Assembly (NCBI GenBank): GCA_903842855.1
Contig: CAIMNT010000231.1
Location: 1 to 11,519, forward strand
Direction of reading: 5' to 3'
Length of the DNA stretch: 11,519 bases
From: an uncultured Actinomycetes bacterium
GTDB taxonomy: Bacteria; Actinomycetota; Actinomycetes; Nanopelagicales; Nanopelagicaceae
Shown here: one piece after another, positions 1-7,048 of the stretch
Layout of the letters: every line of letters starts with the position of its first letter
Numbering within the stretch: the stretch's first letter is position 1
Notes under the pieces: model-generated
Told to the model about the DNA's origin: nothing
Seen by the model: only the letters and a program-made list of their open reading frames with translations
Databases searched by the model: none
Position numbers and translations under genes: made by a program

Positions 1-118
1 ACGAGAGAGCAAGAGCGCACCATTTACCTGGTCGCACCCACTCGAGGCGATCAAAGTGCGCTCATATGGCCAAGGCAGTATCTACTACGGGGGCTACTCT
101 GCTACCGTTTTATCGTGA
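1..118 (+). CDS. rsmD: C-terminal end of 16S rRNA (guanine-966-N2)-methyltransferase RsmD (5' partial)
   Basis: Only the last 38 codons are present, read from base 2 to a TGA at 116-118. The tail contains RESKSAPFTW, then KVRSYGQGSIYYGG. This fits the end of RsmD-family methyltransferases, where a conserved Arg/Glu-Ser stretch, a Trp and a final R-x-YG-x strand close the Rossmann fold. RsmD methylates G966 of 16S rRNA during small-subunit assembly. The neighbour supports the call, since rsmD directly precedes coaD in very many bacteria. The stop overlaps the coaD GTG start by four bases (GTGA), which implies translational coupling. The catalytic NPPY motif lies outside the window, so the name rests on a short tail plus gene order. 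Confidence 0.72.
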   Translation, partial: RESKSAPFTWSHPLEAIKVRSYGQGSIYYGGYSATVLS

Positions 119-606
119 AACGCGTGGTCTGTCCCGGTTCTTTTGATCCAATCACCTTTGGACACTTAGACATTATTGAGCGCGCCAGCAAGATGTTCGA
201 TGAGGTTGTCATTGCTGTTCTCGTTAACAAGACAAAGAGCACGCTATTTACTGTTCCAGAGCGAATCGAGATGATCAGCGAAGTTACGGCAGTTTTCCCA
301 AATGTGCGGGTTGACTCTTGGTCCGGCCTATTGGTTGATTATTGTGAGGCAAACCAGATCGATATCATCGTTAAAGGGTTACGCGCTGTCACCGATTTTG
401 ATTACGAACTGCAGATGTCCCAGATCAATCTGCAACTAAAGGGAATCGAAACGCTATTTATGTCCACCGCCCCCGCACACTCCTTCTTATCCTCATCACT
501 GGTTAAAGAGATCGCTAGTTACAACGGGGATGTTTCCAACTACATTCCCGCGCCGCTACTCGAAAAATTAAAGACTCGTTTGTCGCAAGTACATGGAGGT
601 AAATAA
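115..606 (+). CDS. coaD: Pantetheine-phosphate adenylyltransferase (phosphopantetheine adenylyltransferase)
   Basis: CoaD transfers AMP from ATP to 4'-phosphopantetheine, giving dephospho-CoA, the penultimate step of coenzyme A synthesis in the cytoplasm. The 163-residue product matches the usual 155-165. Visible motifs are PGSFDPITFGH near residues 7-17, which carries the T/HxGH nucleotidyltransferase signature as T14-F-G-H17; NKTKSTLFTVPERI; KGLRAVTDFDYELQM; and the C-terminal SSSLVKE, which binds the ATP phosphates. The GTG start at 115 is chosen because the conserved KRVVCPGSFDP follows directly. It has no good Shine-Dalgarno sequence, but it overlaps the rsmD stop, so translation is probably coupled. 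Its stop shares one base with the next start. Nothing is missing or unusual in the enzyme. Confidence 0.97.
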   Translation: MKRVVCPGSFDPITFGHLDIIERASKMFDEVVIAVLVNKTKSTLFTVPERIEMISEVTAVFPNVRVDSWSGLLVDYCEANQIDIIVKGLRAVTDFDYELQMSQINLQLKGIETLFMSTAPAHSFLSSSLVKEIASYNGDVSNYIPAPLLEKLKTRLSQVHGGK

Positions 607-1082
607 TGGAGACAGTTGATCGCGTACAGAGCGCAATTTCTCTTGTCGAGGAAGCTCGTGGAGTTCCGCTCTCTGCAAGTTGTGTCGTCCACCGCGGTGA
701 ATTGCTCGAACTGCTTGATGGGGCGCGCAACTCATTTCCACATGACTTTGCCCTAGCGCAGCAGATCATTGAGACACGTGAGCAGATTTTGGAAGAGGCT
801 CGCATAAGCGCTGATGCGCTGATCGCTCACGGCCGTGAAGAAGTTGCACGCATGGTGGAGCAGACCGAGATTGTCAGTGCTGCTCATGCTGAAGCGAAGA
901 GAATTTTGGCTGCTGTTGAAGAAGATGCACGCGCGGAACGCGAAGAGATTGAGGCATATATTGATTCGCGCCTTGCCACTTTAGAAGTAATTCTCAATAA
1001 GACCCTTGATGTGGTTCATCGTGGCCGCGAGAAGCTGCAGGGCTTTGAGGAGAAACATATCCTCTCGGACCTCGCAGAATAA
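606..1082 (+). CDS. sepIVA: SepIVA-like DivIVA-family coiled-coil protein, shortened
   Basis: This 158-residue soluble protein is rich in Glu, Ala, Arg and Gln and predicted to be largely helical/coiled coil. From memory of the mycobacterial septation factor SepIVA (Rv2927c, about 245 residues), both ends match: an N-terminal block VEEARGVPLSASCVV-RGELLELLD (residues 14-38) and a C-terminal block with VEQTEIVSAAHAEA (84-97), Y118-ID-x-RLA and TLDVVHRGREKL (133-144). SepIVA is a DivIVA-like protein of cell division and intracellular membrane/envelope assembly in mycobacteria. The region between the blocks, a long repeated coiled coil in the mycobacterial protein, is much shorter here. The position just before DUF177-rpmF-rnc is the same as in Mycobacterium. 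A strong GGAGG lies at 595-599 before the ATG. A generic ATP-synthase b-like coiled coil is a less likely alternative. Confidence 0.8.
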   Translation: METVDRVQSAISLVEEARGVPLSASCVVHRGELLELLDGARNSFPHDFALAQQIIETREQILEEARISADALIAHGREEVARMVEQTEIVSAAHAEAKRILAAVEEDARAEREEIEAYIDSRLATLEVILNKTLDVVHRGREKLQGFEEKHILSDLAE

Positions 1083-1087
1083 TTCTT

Positions 1088-1648
1088 ATGAATCAAAAGA
1101 ATCCATTTTTATTTAGTTGCCATGATCTTCCAAGGCGCGCGGGGGAGATGCGTGAGTACGAACTCACCTTCGATGATCACGAGCCTATTGGCGTCCCGCT
1201 CTTAGCTGTTCCCAGCGACGGCGCTATCTATGTAGATCTTCGTATCGAGGCTGTTGCGCAAGGAGTCTTGGCCACTAGCAAAATTTCAGCAGACGCGATC
1301 GGTGAGTGCACTCGTTGTTTGGATCCCGTCACCTTCGATATTGATGAGACATTCCAAGAGCTTTTTCTCTACCAGGTGGATTATCGACAGAAGCCAAAGG
1401 GCAAAGAGATTGAGGTTGGAGACGAGGATGAACTCCTGGAGATGGAGGGAGATTTCATCAATCTTGACGGTCCCATCCGAGATGCCCTGGTGCTAAACCT
1501 TCCGGTCAACCCATTGTGTTCCGAGGATTGCGAAGGGCTCTGCCCCACCTGTGGGGTCAAGTGGGCTCTTCTGCCAGAGGATCACGCTCACGGAGCGGCC
1601 GATATCCGTTGGGCTGGGCTCACCGATTGGAAGGGGCCAAACTCCTGA
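1088..1648 (+). CDS. yceD: DUF177 / YceD family protein
   Basis: This is a 186-residue member of DUF177 (YceD), a family almost always encoded directly upstream of rpmF. It has been linked to large-subunit or 23S rRNA maturation, but the exact biochemical role is not settled. The N terminus has HDLPRRAGEMREYELT, as in actinobacterial members. Cysteines occur as ECTRC (C74, C77) and as CSEDCEGLCPTCG (C144, C148, C152, C155), a pattern suggesting metal binding. An acidic stretch, EVGDEDELLEMEGDFINL, lies around residues 109-126. The C-terminal PEDH and IRWAGL are also typical. The ATG at 1088 lies five bases after the previous stop and has only a weak ribosome-binding site, so coupling to the upstream gene is likely. 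The family call is firm; the molecular function is not. Confidence 0.93.
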   Translation: MNQKNPFLFSCHDLPRRAGEMREYELTFDDHEPIGVPLLAVPSDGAIYVDLRIEAVAQGVLATSKISADAIGECTRCLDPVTFDIDETFQELFLYQVDYRQKPKGKEIEVGDEDELLEMEGDFINLDGPIRDALVLNLPVNPLCSEDCEGLCPTCGVKWALLPEDHAHGAADIRWAGLTDWKGPNS

Positions 1649-1774
1649 TCTCCCTCGTTTTTACTATTTTGGGGCTTTGAGGGATACTTTTCCTCTTGAA
1701 GAGGCTTCCGCCAAGCGGTCGTCGCTAGAACTTTATTAACCCGTACCAACCTCGTACCAACAAGGAGTAAAACC
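1649..1774 (+). promoter_or_regulatory. Leader region upstream of rpmF with two small hairpins and a duplicated nonamer
   Basis: This 126-base gap is one of only two sizeable noncoding stretches in the window. It contains a hairpin CCTCT-TGA-AGAGG (1692-1704), a second one CCGC-CAA-GCGG (1708-1718), and a tandem copy of CGTACCAAC (1742-1750 and 1753-1761) ending at the Shine-Dalgarno AAGGAG (1762-1767), seven bases before the rpmF ATG. No T-run follows either hairpin, so an intrinsic terminator is not supported. A 5' untranslated leader or ribosomal-protein control site is possible; I could not pick out a convincing promoter. Confidence 0.35.
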
Positions 1775-1948
1775 ATGCCAGTCCCAAAGCGAAAGATGTC
1801 GCGCTCGCGCACTCGCTCACGTCGTAGCTCATGGAAGACAACTCCCGCTGCAACCTCTACTTGTGCGCAGTGCCAGCAACCAAAGTTGCAACACACGGCA
1901 TGCCCAACCTGCGGTACCTATAATCGCCGTCAGGTCATCGAGGTCTGA
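1775..1948 (+). CDS. rpmF: 50S ribosomal protein L32, zinc-ribbon form
   Basis: This short 57-residue gene encodes L32, a protein of the large ribosomal subunit. It starts MPVPKRKMSRSRTRSRRSSW, which is diagnostic for L32. Four cysteines form two CxxC pairs, C30-AQ-C33 and C43-PT-C46, so this is the zinc-binding (C+) type rather than the cysteine-free paralogue made under zinc starvation in some actinobacteria. The ATG at 1775 is preceded by AAGGAG at ideal spacing. The pairing DUF177-rpmF is widespread. The stop codon TGA (1946-1948) is followed after one base by the likely rnc start, and a GAGG inside the last codons of rpmF would serve as the rnc ribosome-binding site. Confidence 0.97.
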   Translation: MPVPKRKMSRSRTRSRRSSWKTTPAATSTCAQCQQPKLQHTACPTCGTYNRRQVIEV

Positions 1949-1949
1949 T

Positions 1950-2642
1950 CTGTCCGCTGGCCTCACCGAAAGCCTTCCAAAAAACTTGGGAATTTCGGTA
2001 TCAGCCGAGCTGCTTGAACTTGCATTAACCCACCGCTCGTTTGCATATGAATCGGGCGGACTCCCAACAAATGAACGCCTAGAATTTTTGGGCGATAGCG
2101 TTCTGGGACTCATCATCACGCAAGAGTTGTATTCGAAATTTCCAGATCTCGATGAAAGTCGTCTATCCCCGCTGCGATCTGGGGTTGTCAACACCAAGGC
2201 CTTGGCAGTCATCGCGCGCCAACTCTCACTCGGTGATTATGTTCGCATCGGCAAGGGCGAAGAATCCTCAGGTGGGCGCGATAAGAACTCAATTTTGGCT
2301 GACTCCCTCGAGGCCATTGTTGGTGCCATCTATCTAGAGCACGGGCTCGACGTGGCGACTGCCAAAGTTTTGCAATGGTTTGGGCCTCTTATTGAATCCG
2401 CAAATGCTCAAGGGGCCGGCATCGATGGGAAGACTGCGCTTCAAGAGTTGGCTGCCGCCAGAAACTTGGGAGTACCTGAATACGAGATCGAAGAGTTTGG
2501 CCCTGATCACGATAAGAGTTTCACGGCGATCGTGGTGTTATCTGCAGAAAAATTCGCACCCGGTTCTGGAAAGAGTAAGCGCGAGGCGGAACAGGTCGCT
2601 GCAAAGTTAGCGCTTGAAGTTTTACATGCCCGAACTTCCTGA
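1950..2642 (+). CDS. rnc: Ribonuclease III, probable CTG start
   Basis: RNase III cuts double-stranded RNA, including 16S/23S rRNA precursors. With the start at 1950 the protein has 230 residues, close to the usual 220-240. The catalytic domain shows THRSFAYE, the signature NERLEFLGD (E42, E45, D49 in this numbering) and ADSLEAIVGAIYLE (D118, E121), which together supply the metal-binding acids. A double-stranded-RNA-binding domain fills about residues 155-228, with KTALQELA and KSKREAEQVAAKLAL. Start choice: no ATG, GTG or TTG lies where homologues begin. The frame stays open upstream to a GTG at 1863 inside rpmF, and a TTG at 1986 would cut into the conserved N terminus. CTG at 1950 has GAGG (1940-1943) six bases upstream and lies one base after the rpmF stop. 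Product certain, start uncertain. Confidence 0.93.
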   Translation: MSAGLTESLPKNLGISVSAELLELALTHRSFAYESGGLPTNERLEFLGDSVLGLIITQELYSKFPDLDESRLSPLRSGVVNTKALAVIARQLSLGDYVRIGKGEESSGGRDKNSILADSLEAIVGAIYLEHGLDVATAKVLQWFGPLIESANAQGAGIDGKTALQELAAARNLGVPEYEIEEFGPDHDKSFTAIVVLSAEKFAPGSGKSKREAEQVAAKLALEVLHARTS

Positions 2643-3450
2643 AGTTGAAACAGTTCGGCGCGGACTAGAACATTGGTCGCTTGGCGCCACGATTGTTAAG
2701 GCGCAAACTTTTCATCCTCGTGCAACAAATCCCAGATCTCTAGCAAAGATCTCTTCGCTCAAAGGGGCGAGGATTAATGGCTTATCTCGACGCGGAAAAT
2801 TTCTCTGGTTTGAACTTGACCGTCCACTAGCGCTCGTTGCCCATCTGGGGATGAGCGGGCAATTTCGGATTCAAGATCCCGACATACCTAGGGAGAAACA
2901 TTTACGAGCTCGACTGGTTCTAGATTCTCAAAAAGAGCTGCGATTTATCGATCAACGTACCTTTGGATGGTTAGCCGTCAGCGAGATGGCTGGGGAAGTG
3001 CCAGGGCTTGTAAGCGCGATCGCCCCCGATATCTTTGACTCCACCTTTGACGCCGCAGCGGTCATTGCAAGAATTCGCTCCAAGAGGACAGAGATAAAGA
3101 GAGCGCTCTTGGACCAGAACCTTATGAGCGGGGTGGGAAATATTTATGCCGATGAATCTCTCTGGCTAGCCAAGATCCATCCGCAAACTCCGTGTGACTC
3201 ACTTACAAAGGCGAGAGTTAAATCTTTGTTAAGCGCGGTGCAGTCAGTAATGTCTAAAGCGCTACTTGAGGGTGGCACATCCTTCGACTCTCTTTACACC
3301 AATGTCAACGGGGAGAGCGGATACTTTGAGCACTCACTAGAGGCATATGGTCGAGAGAATAAAAATTGTTCACGATGCGATTCACAAATACGTCGAATCA
3401 TTGTCGGCGGGCGCTCATCTCATTTCTGCCCACACTGTCAGCGTCTTTAG
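2626..3450 (+). CDS. mutM: Bifunctional DNA-formamidopyrimidine glycosylase / AP lyase (Fpg)
   Basis: Fpg removes 8-oxoguanine and formamidopyrimidines from DNA and nicks the abasic site. The ATG at 2626 is required because the mature protein must begin PELPEVETVRRGL: Pro2 is the Schiff-base nucleophile and Glu3 the partner acid. A few upstream codons (TTG at 2614) are open but would bury Pro2. Further landmarks are K58 in RRGKFLW, the HLGMSGQF loop (73-80), GNIYADE (171-177), and a C-terminal zinc finger with C248-SR-C251 and C268-PH-C271, with R263 in GGRSSHFC contacting DNA. The 274-residue length is normal. The gene overlaps the end of rnc by 17 bases, so the two are co-transcribed and probably translated in coupling. 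Confidence 0.97.
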   Translation: MPELPEVETVRRGLEHWSLGATIVKAQTFHPRATNPRSLAKISSLKGARINGLSRRGKFLWFELDRPLALVAHLGMSGQFRIQDPDIPREKHLRARLVLDSQKELRFIDQRTFGWLAVSEMAGEVPGLVSAIAPDIFDSTFDAAAVIARIRSKRTEIKRALLDQNLMSGVGNIYADESLWLAKIHPQTPCDSLTKARVKSLLSAVQSVMSKALLEGGTSFDSLYTNVNGESGYFEHSLEAYGRENKNCSRCDSQIRRIIVGGRSSHFCPHCQRL

Positions 3451-3495
3451 CGGTTCATGGCTGGAATAGCCCTCAGATAGAGATAGGTTTTCCCC

Positions 3496-6400
3496 GTGTA
3501 TTTGAAGAGCGTCAACCTCAAAGGGTTCAAATCCTTTGCCTCCTCGACAACCCTGCTCTTTGAGCGTGGAATCACCTGCGTGGTTGGGCCAAATGGCTCT
3601 GGAAAATCAAATGTCGTCGATGCCCTCTCCTGGGTGATGGGTGAGCAAGGCGCCAAATCTCTCCGCGGCGGAAAGATGGAAGATGTCATCTTCGCCGGTA
3701 CCAGCGGACGTGCTCCCTTGGGACGCGCTGAAGTCTCGGTAACGATCGATAATTCAGATAACGCCCTTCCCATCGATTTTGCCGAAGTGACTATTTCAAG
3801 AATTCTCTTCCGCAATGGAACAAGTGAGTACCAACTTAACGGCGAGACCACTCGTCTCCTTGATATTCAAGAGCTCCTGAGTGATAGCGGTATAGGCCGC
3901 GAGATGCATGTAATTGTTGGTCAGGGACAACTTGATGCAATTCTGCTCGCCAACCCGGAGGAACGTCGCGCTTTTATTGAAGAGGCAGCAGGAGTTCTTA
4001 AGCACCGCAAGCGCAAAGAGAAGGCGCTACGCAAATTAGATTCCATGCAAGCTAACTTGGCTCGAATTCAAGATCTTACGGTTGAACTTCGCCGTCAACT
4101 CAAGCCATTGGGCAAGCAGGCAGAGGTTGCCCGTCGCGCCTCAACGATTCAATCTGATGTTCGTGATGCAAAATTACGCCTCTTGGCCGACGATTTGATC
4201 TCGCTAAAGCAAAGTTTTGATGCGGAAGTAGCTGATGAGAGTTCATTGCGTGCTCGACGGGATCAGGTAGAAGCGGCGCTCGCCGATTCACGCGCGCGGG
4301 AAGAACAACTCGATGCCCAAGCGCTGATTGAAAATCCACAGCTAGTGCAAGCTCAAGAGAATTTTTATCGCCTCACAGCACAGCGTGAAAAATTCCGCGG
4401 TATCCAATCTCTCGCATCAGAGCGAGCTAGGTTCCTATCGGAGGAGCGCGACGAGGCCAGGGCGAATGGTCGCGATCCAGAGAGCATGGATTCTGAGGCC
4501 GCAACGCTGCGCGAAGAGGAGACCTCTCTGCGTCAACTTGGCGCAACCGCACGCGCCTCCCTTAATGAAATTACCGAAGCGCTGCGGGCGACAGAAGCCC
4601 AATTAGCTCAAGAAGAGAACCAGGTATCTGCGGCGTTGCGTGCAATCGCCGATGCCCGCGAAGGTACTGCTCGCCAGGAGGGCCATATCAATGGGTTGCG
4701 CGCCCGCATCGACGCTACAAATGCTGAAATTTCTCGCCTGACCGCATCTCGCATCGATGCAGAGAGTCGACTGCATAATTTCAGAACCGAATTCGCCTCA
4801 CTCGAAGCGGAGATCGCCGGAGTAGATCGCTTCGAACCAGAACTCGATGCTGATTACGAAATGGCTCTTGCCGAGTTAACGGCCGTCAATGCAACTCATG
4901 CTGCCCTCTTAGAAAGTGAGCAGAGTGCCAGTCGTGAACGAGCCGGACTAACCGCCCGCCTCGCTGCGCTCGAGGAATCTCTTTTACACCGCGATGGCGG
5001 CGAGGCGATCCTCACCGGACGTGGGGGTGCGACCTCTCGCGGGCGTCTGTCTACTCTGATTTCTGTCACATCAGGCTGGGAGGCGGCAGTTGCCGCCGCA
5101 CTTGGTCCGCTAGCAGAGTCGATCGTTGTTTCGGATCTTTCTGCCGCAGTACATGCCATTGCAATGCTCAAGACCGAAGATGCGGGTCAATCCGAACTTC
5201 TCGTCGTTGATGGCGAATTCACTGCTCGCAACTCGCTTCCCGCAGGCTTAGCCTCGCTTGCCTCCTTGATTAAATCTCAAGGTCTCGAAGAGATGATCGA
5301 GGCGCTGCTCGGAGGAATTGTCGCCGTAGATGACCTAGCTGATGCCGAGAGAGTTGTCTCCCAAAATCCTGGTCTTATCGCAGTAACGCGCGATGGAGAT
5401 TTAGTAAGTCGCAATCGTGTTCGTGGGGGTTCTGCCGCTGCAAATTCCGCAATCGAGATCTCGGCCTCCATTGAGAAAACTCGTAGTGCTCTCAACGAGA
5501 TCATTACTCGTTGTGACTCCTTGAAATTTGAACTTGCTAAGTCAACCAGCGCAGTAGAGAGCGCTCAGAAGAAGCACGATCAGGCTTTATCGGGGTTGAA
5601 CGAATCAGATGCCAAAATATCTGGGCTCGCAGAACAAATGGCAGTTGCCGGGCAGAATGTAAAGAACGCTCAGGCCGAAGTCGAACGTTTAAATGCATCT
5701 ATAAGCGCGGCGAGTGAACAACGTGCAAAAGATGAGAGTGATCTTTCATCTGCTATTTCACAATTTGAATCGCATCAAACTCCACCAGAGCCTGATCTCA
5801 ATTCTTTAGAAGATATTCGCGCTCGTGTCAGCGCTGCTCGCGCCGTTGAAGTTGAAGCCCGACTCGAACTTCGCACGATGGAAGAGCGCATAACCGCCGT
5901 TGCAGATCGCGCCAGAGCTTTGGAACAGAGCGCACAAGCAGAACGTGACAATGCAGTCAAGGCGATAGCACGCATGCAGGAGCGAACTGTTGCAGCAACT
6001 AAGGCGCGCGAAATTGCAGATCTGGCTTATGAGGCGCTTATTCAAATTGAGGTTACTTTGGCAAAGGCTTTAGCGGAGCGAGAGCGGTTGGAGGCATCGC
6101 GTACCGATCGCGAGGGCGAAACCCTCAATGTTCGTGGCAAGATTCGCGAACTCACTACTGCACTCGAACATCTCACCTCCAGTGTGCATCGCGATGAAAT
6201 TATGCGCGCCGAGCAGAGATTGCGCATTGAGCAACTTGAACAACGCGCCGTCGAAGAGTTGGGCGTAGATATTGAAACTCTCGTCGTCGAATATGGCCCC
6301 GAGAACGATGTCCCGACCGTCGTTGAAGATGAGGAAGGGAACTTTGTTCCAGGTGATCTGATTCCTTATCGCCGAGATCAACAAGAGAAACGATTAGCTC

Positions 6401-7032
6401 AAGCTGAGCGCGGTCTTGCTATGTTGGGCAAAATCAATCCGCTTGCTCTTGAGGAATACACAGCTCACGAAGAGCGCCTTAAGTACCTTGCCGAGCAATT
6501 AGAAGACTTGAAGAAGACCAAGAGAGATCTGCTCGACATTATCAAGGAGGTCGATGAGAAGGTCGTTGAGATTTTCAATGAGGCCTACCACGATACCGCT
6601 CGCGAATTTGAAAAGATCTTTGCTCGCCTCTTCCCAGGTGGAGATGGCCGTTTAATACTTACTGATCCAAGCAACATGATGACAACGGGTGTAGATGTTG
6701 AAGCGCGGCCTCCAGGAAAGCGCGTCAAGCGTTTATCTCTTTTGTCGGGTGGAGAGCGTTCACTTGTTGCTGTAGCGATGTTGGTTGCGATCTTTAAGGC
6801 GCGTCCAAGTCCGTTCTATGTAATGGATGAAGTTGAAGCTGCCCTAGATGACACCAACCTCAGTCGTCTGCTGGGTGTCTTTGAAGAGTTGCGTGAGAAA
6901 TCTCAACTCATCATTATTACTCACCAGAAGCGCACGATGGAGATTGCCGATGCTTTGTACGGAGTCACCATGCGCGGCGATGGAGTATCTGAAGTTATTT
7001 CGCAACGGTTGCGCGAATCCGAATCTGTTTAA
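3496..7032 (+). CDS. smc: Chromosome segregation protein SMC
   Basis: SMC is the ATPase of the bacterial condensin complex (with ScpA and ScpB) that organises and separates chromosomes. The 1178-residue protein has the full architecture. The N-terminal ATPase half carries Walker A GPNGSGKS (31-38) and the Q-loop GQGQLDAILLANPEERRAFIEEAAG from residue 142. Long coiled coils run about 170-500 and 670-1000. Between them lies a hinge domain, about 505-665, with RGRLSTLISVTSGWEAAVAAALG and a Gly-rich VRGGSAA. The C-terminal half has signature LSGGE (1083-1087), Walker B FYVMDE (1107-1112, Glu1112 catalytic) and a tail ADALYGVTMRGDGVSEVISQRL typical of actinobacterial SMC. The GTG start at 3496 immediately precedes the conserved YLKSVNLKGFKSFA. 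The acylphosphatase gene often found just upstream in actinobacteria is absent. Confidence 0.97.
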   Translation: MYLKSVNLKGFKSFASSTTLLFERGITCVVGPNGSGKSNVVDALSWVMGEQGAKSLRGGKMEDVIFAGTSGRAPLGRAEVSVTIDNSDNALPIDFAEVTISRILFRNGTSEYQLNGETTRLLDIQELLSDSGIGREMHVIVGQGQLDAILLANPEERRAFIEEAAGVLKHRKRKEKALRKLDSMQANLARIQDLTVELRRQLKPLGKQAEVARRASTIQSDVRDAKLRLLADDLISLKQSFDAEVADESSLRARRDQVEAALADSRAREEQLDAQALIENPQLVQAQENFYRLTAQREKFRGIQSLASERARFLSEERDEARANGRDPESMDSEAATLREEETSLRQLGATARASLNEITEALRATEAQLAQEENQVSAALRAIADAREGTARQEGHINGLRARIDATNAEISRLTASRIDAESRLHNFRTEFASLEAEIAGVDRFEPELDADYEMALAELTAVNATHAALLESEQSASRERAGLTARLAALEESLLHRDGGEAILTGRGGATSRGRLSTLISVTSGWEAAVAAALGPLAESIVVSDLSAAVHAIAMLKTEDAGQSELLVVDGEFTARNSLPAGLASLASLIKSQGLEEMIEALLGGIVAVDDLADAERVVSQNPGLIAVTRDGDLVSRNRVRGGSAAANSAIEISASIEKTRSALNEIITRCDSLKFELAKSTSAVESAQKKHDQALSGLNESDAKISGLAEQMAVAGQNVKNAQAEVERLNASISAASEQRAKDESDLSSAISQFESHQTPPEPDLNSLEDIRARVSAARAVEVEARLELRTMEERITAVADRARALEQSAQAERDNAVKAIARMQERTVAATKAREIADLAYEALIQIEVTLAKALAERERLEASRTDREGETLNVRGKIRELTTALEHLTSSVHRDEIMRAEQRLRIEQLEQRAVEELGVDIETLVVEYGPENDVPTVVEDEEGNFVPGDLIPYRRDQQEKRLAQAERGLAMLGKINPLALEEYTAHEERLKYLAEQLEDLKKTKRDLLDIIKEVDEKVVEIFNEAYHDTAREFEKIFARLFPGGDGRLILTDPSNMMTTGVDVEARPPGKRVKRLSLLSGGERSLVAVAMLVAIFKARPSPFYVMDEVEAALDDTNLSRLLGVFEELREKSQLIIITHQKRTMEIADALYGVTMRGDGVSEVISQRLRESESV

Positions 7033-7048
7033 CGAATCTGATTAAGTT

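Noticed and set aside
1662..1667. TACTAT as a -10 box for rpmF
   Set aside because: Only four of six consensus positions match and there is no -35-like hexamer at 16-18 bases upstream.
1692..1718. Intrinsic terminator after yceD
   Set aside because: The stems are only four to six base pairs and no T-run follows either of them.
1863..1949. N-terminal extension of RNase III starting at the GTG inside rpmF
   Set aside because: The extra residues show no RNase III resemblance, no Shine-Dalgarno sequence precedes the GTG, and the stretch is an out-of-frame reading of rpmF.
2614..2625. TTG start four codons upstream of the mutM ATG
   Set aside because: Fpg needs proline at position 2 after removal of the initiator methionine; only the ATG at 2626 gives PELPE at the N terminus.
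3457..3480. Seven-codon mini-ORF (ATG to TAG) between mutM and smc
   Set aside because: Too short, no clear ribosome-binding site, and such frames arise by chance; no leader-peptide features are seen.
3447..3851. Minus-strand open frame over the mutM/smc junction, and other minus-strand frames through the window
   Set aside because: They lie opposite strongly conserved genes, carry no recognisable domain, and have compositions typical of antisense shadows.
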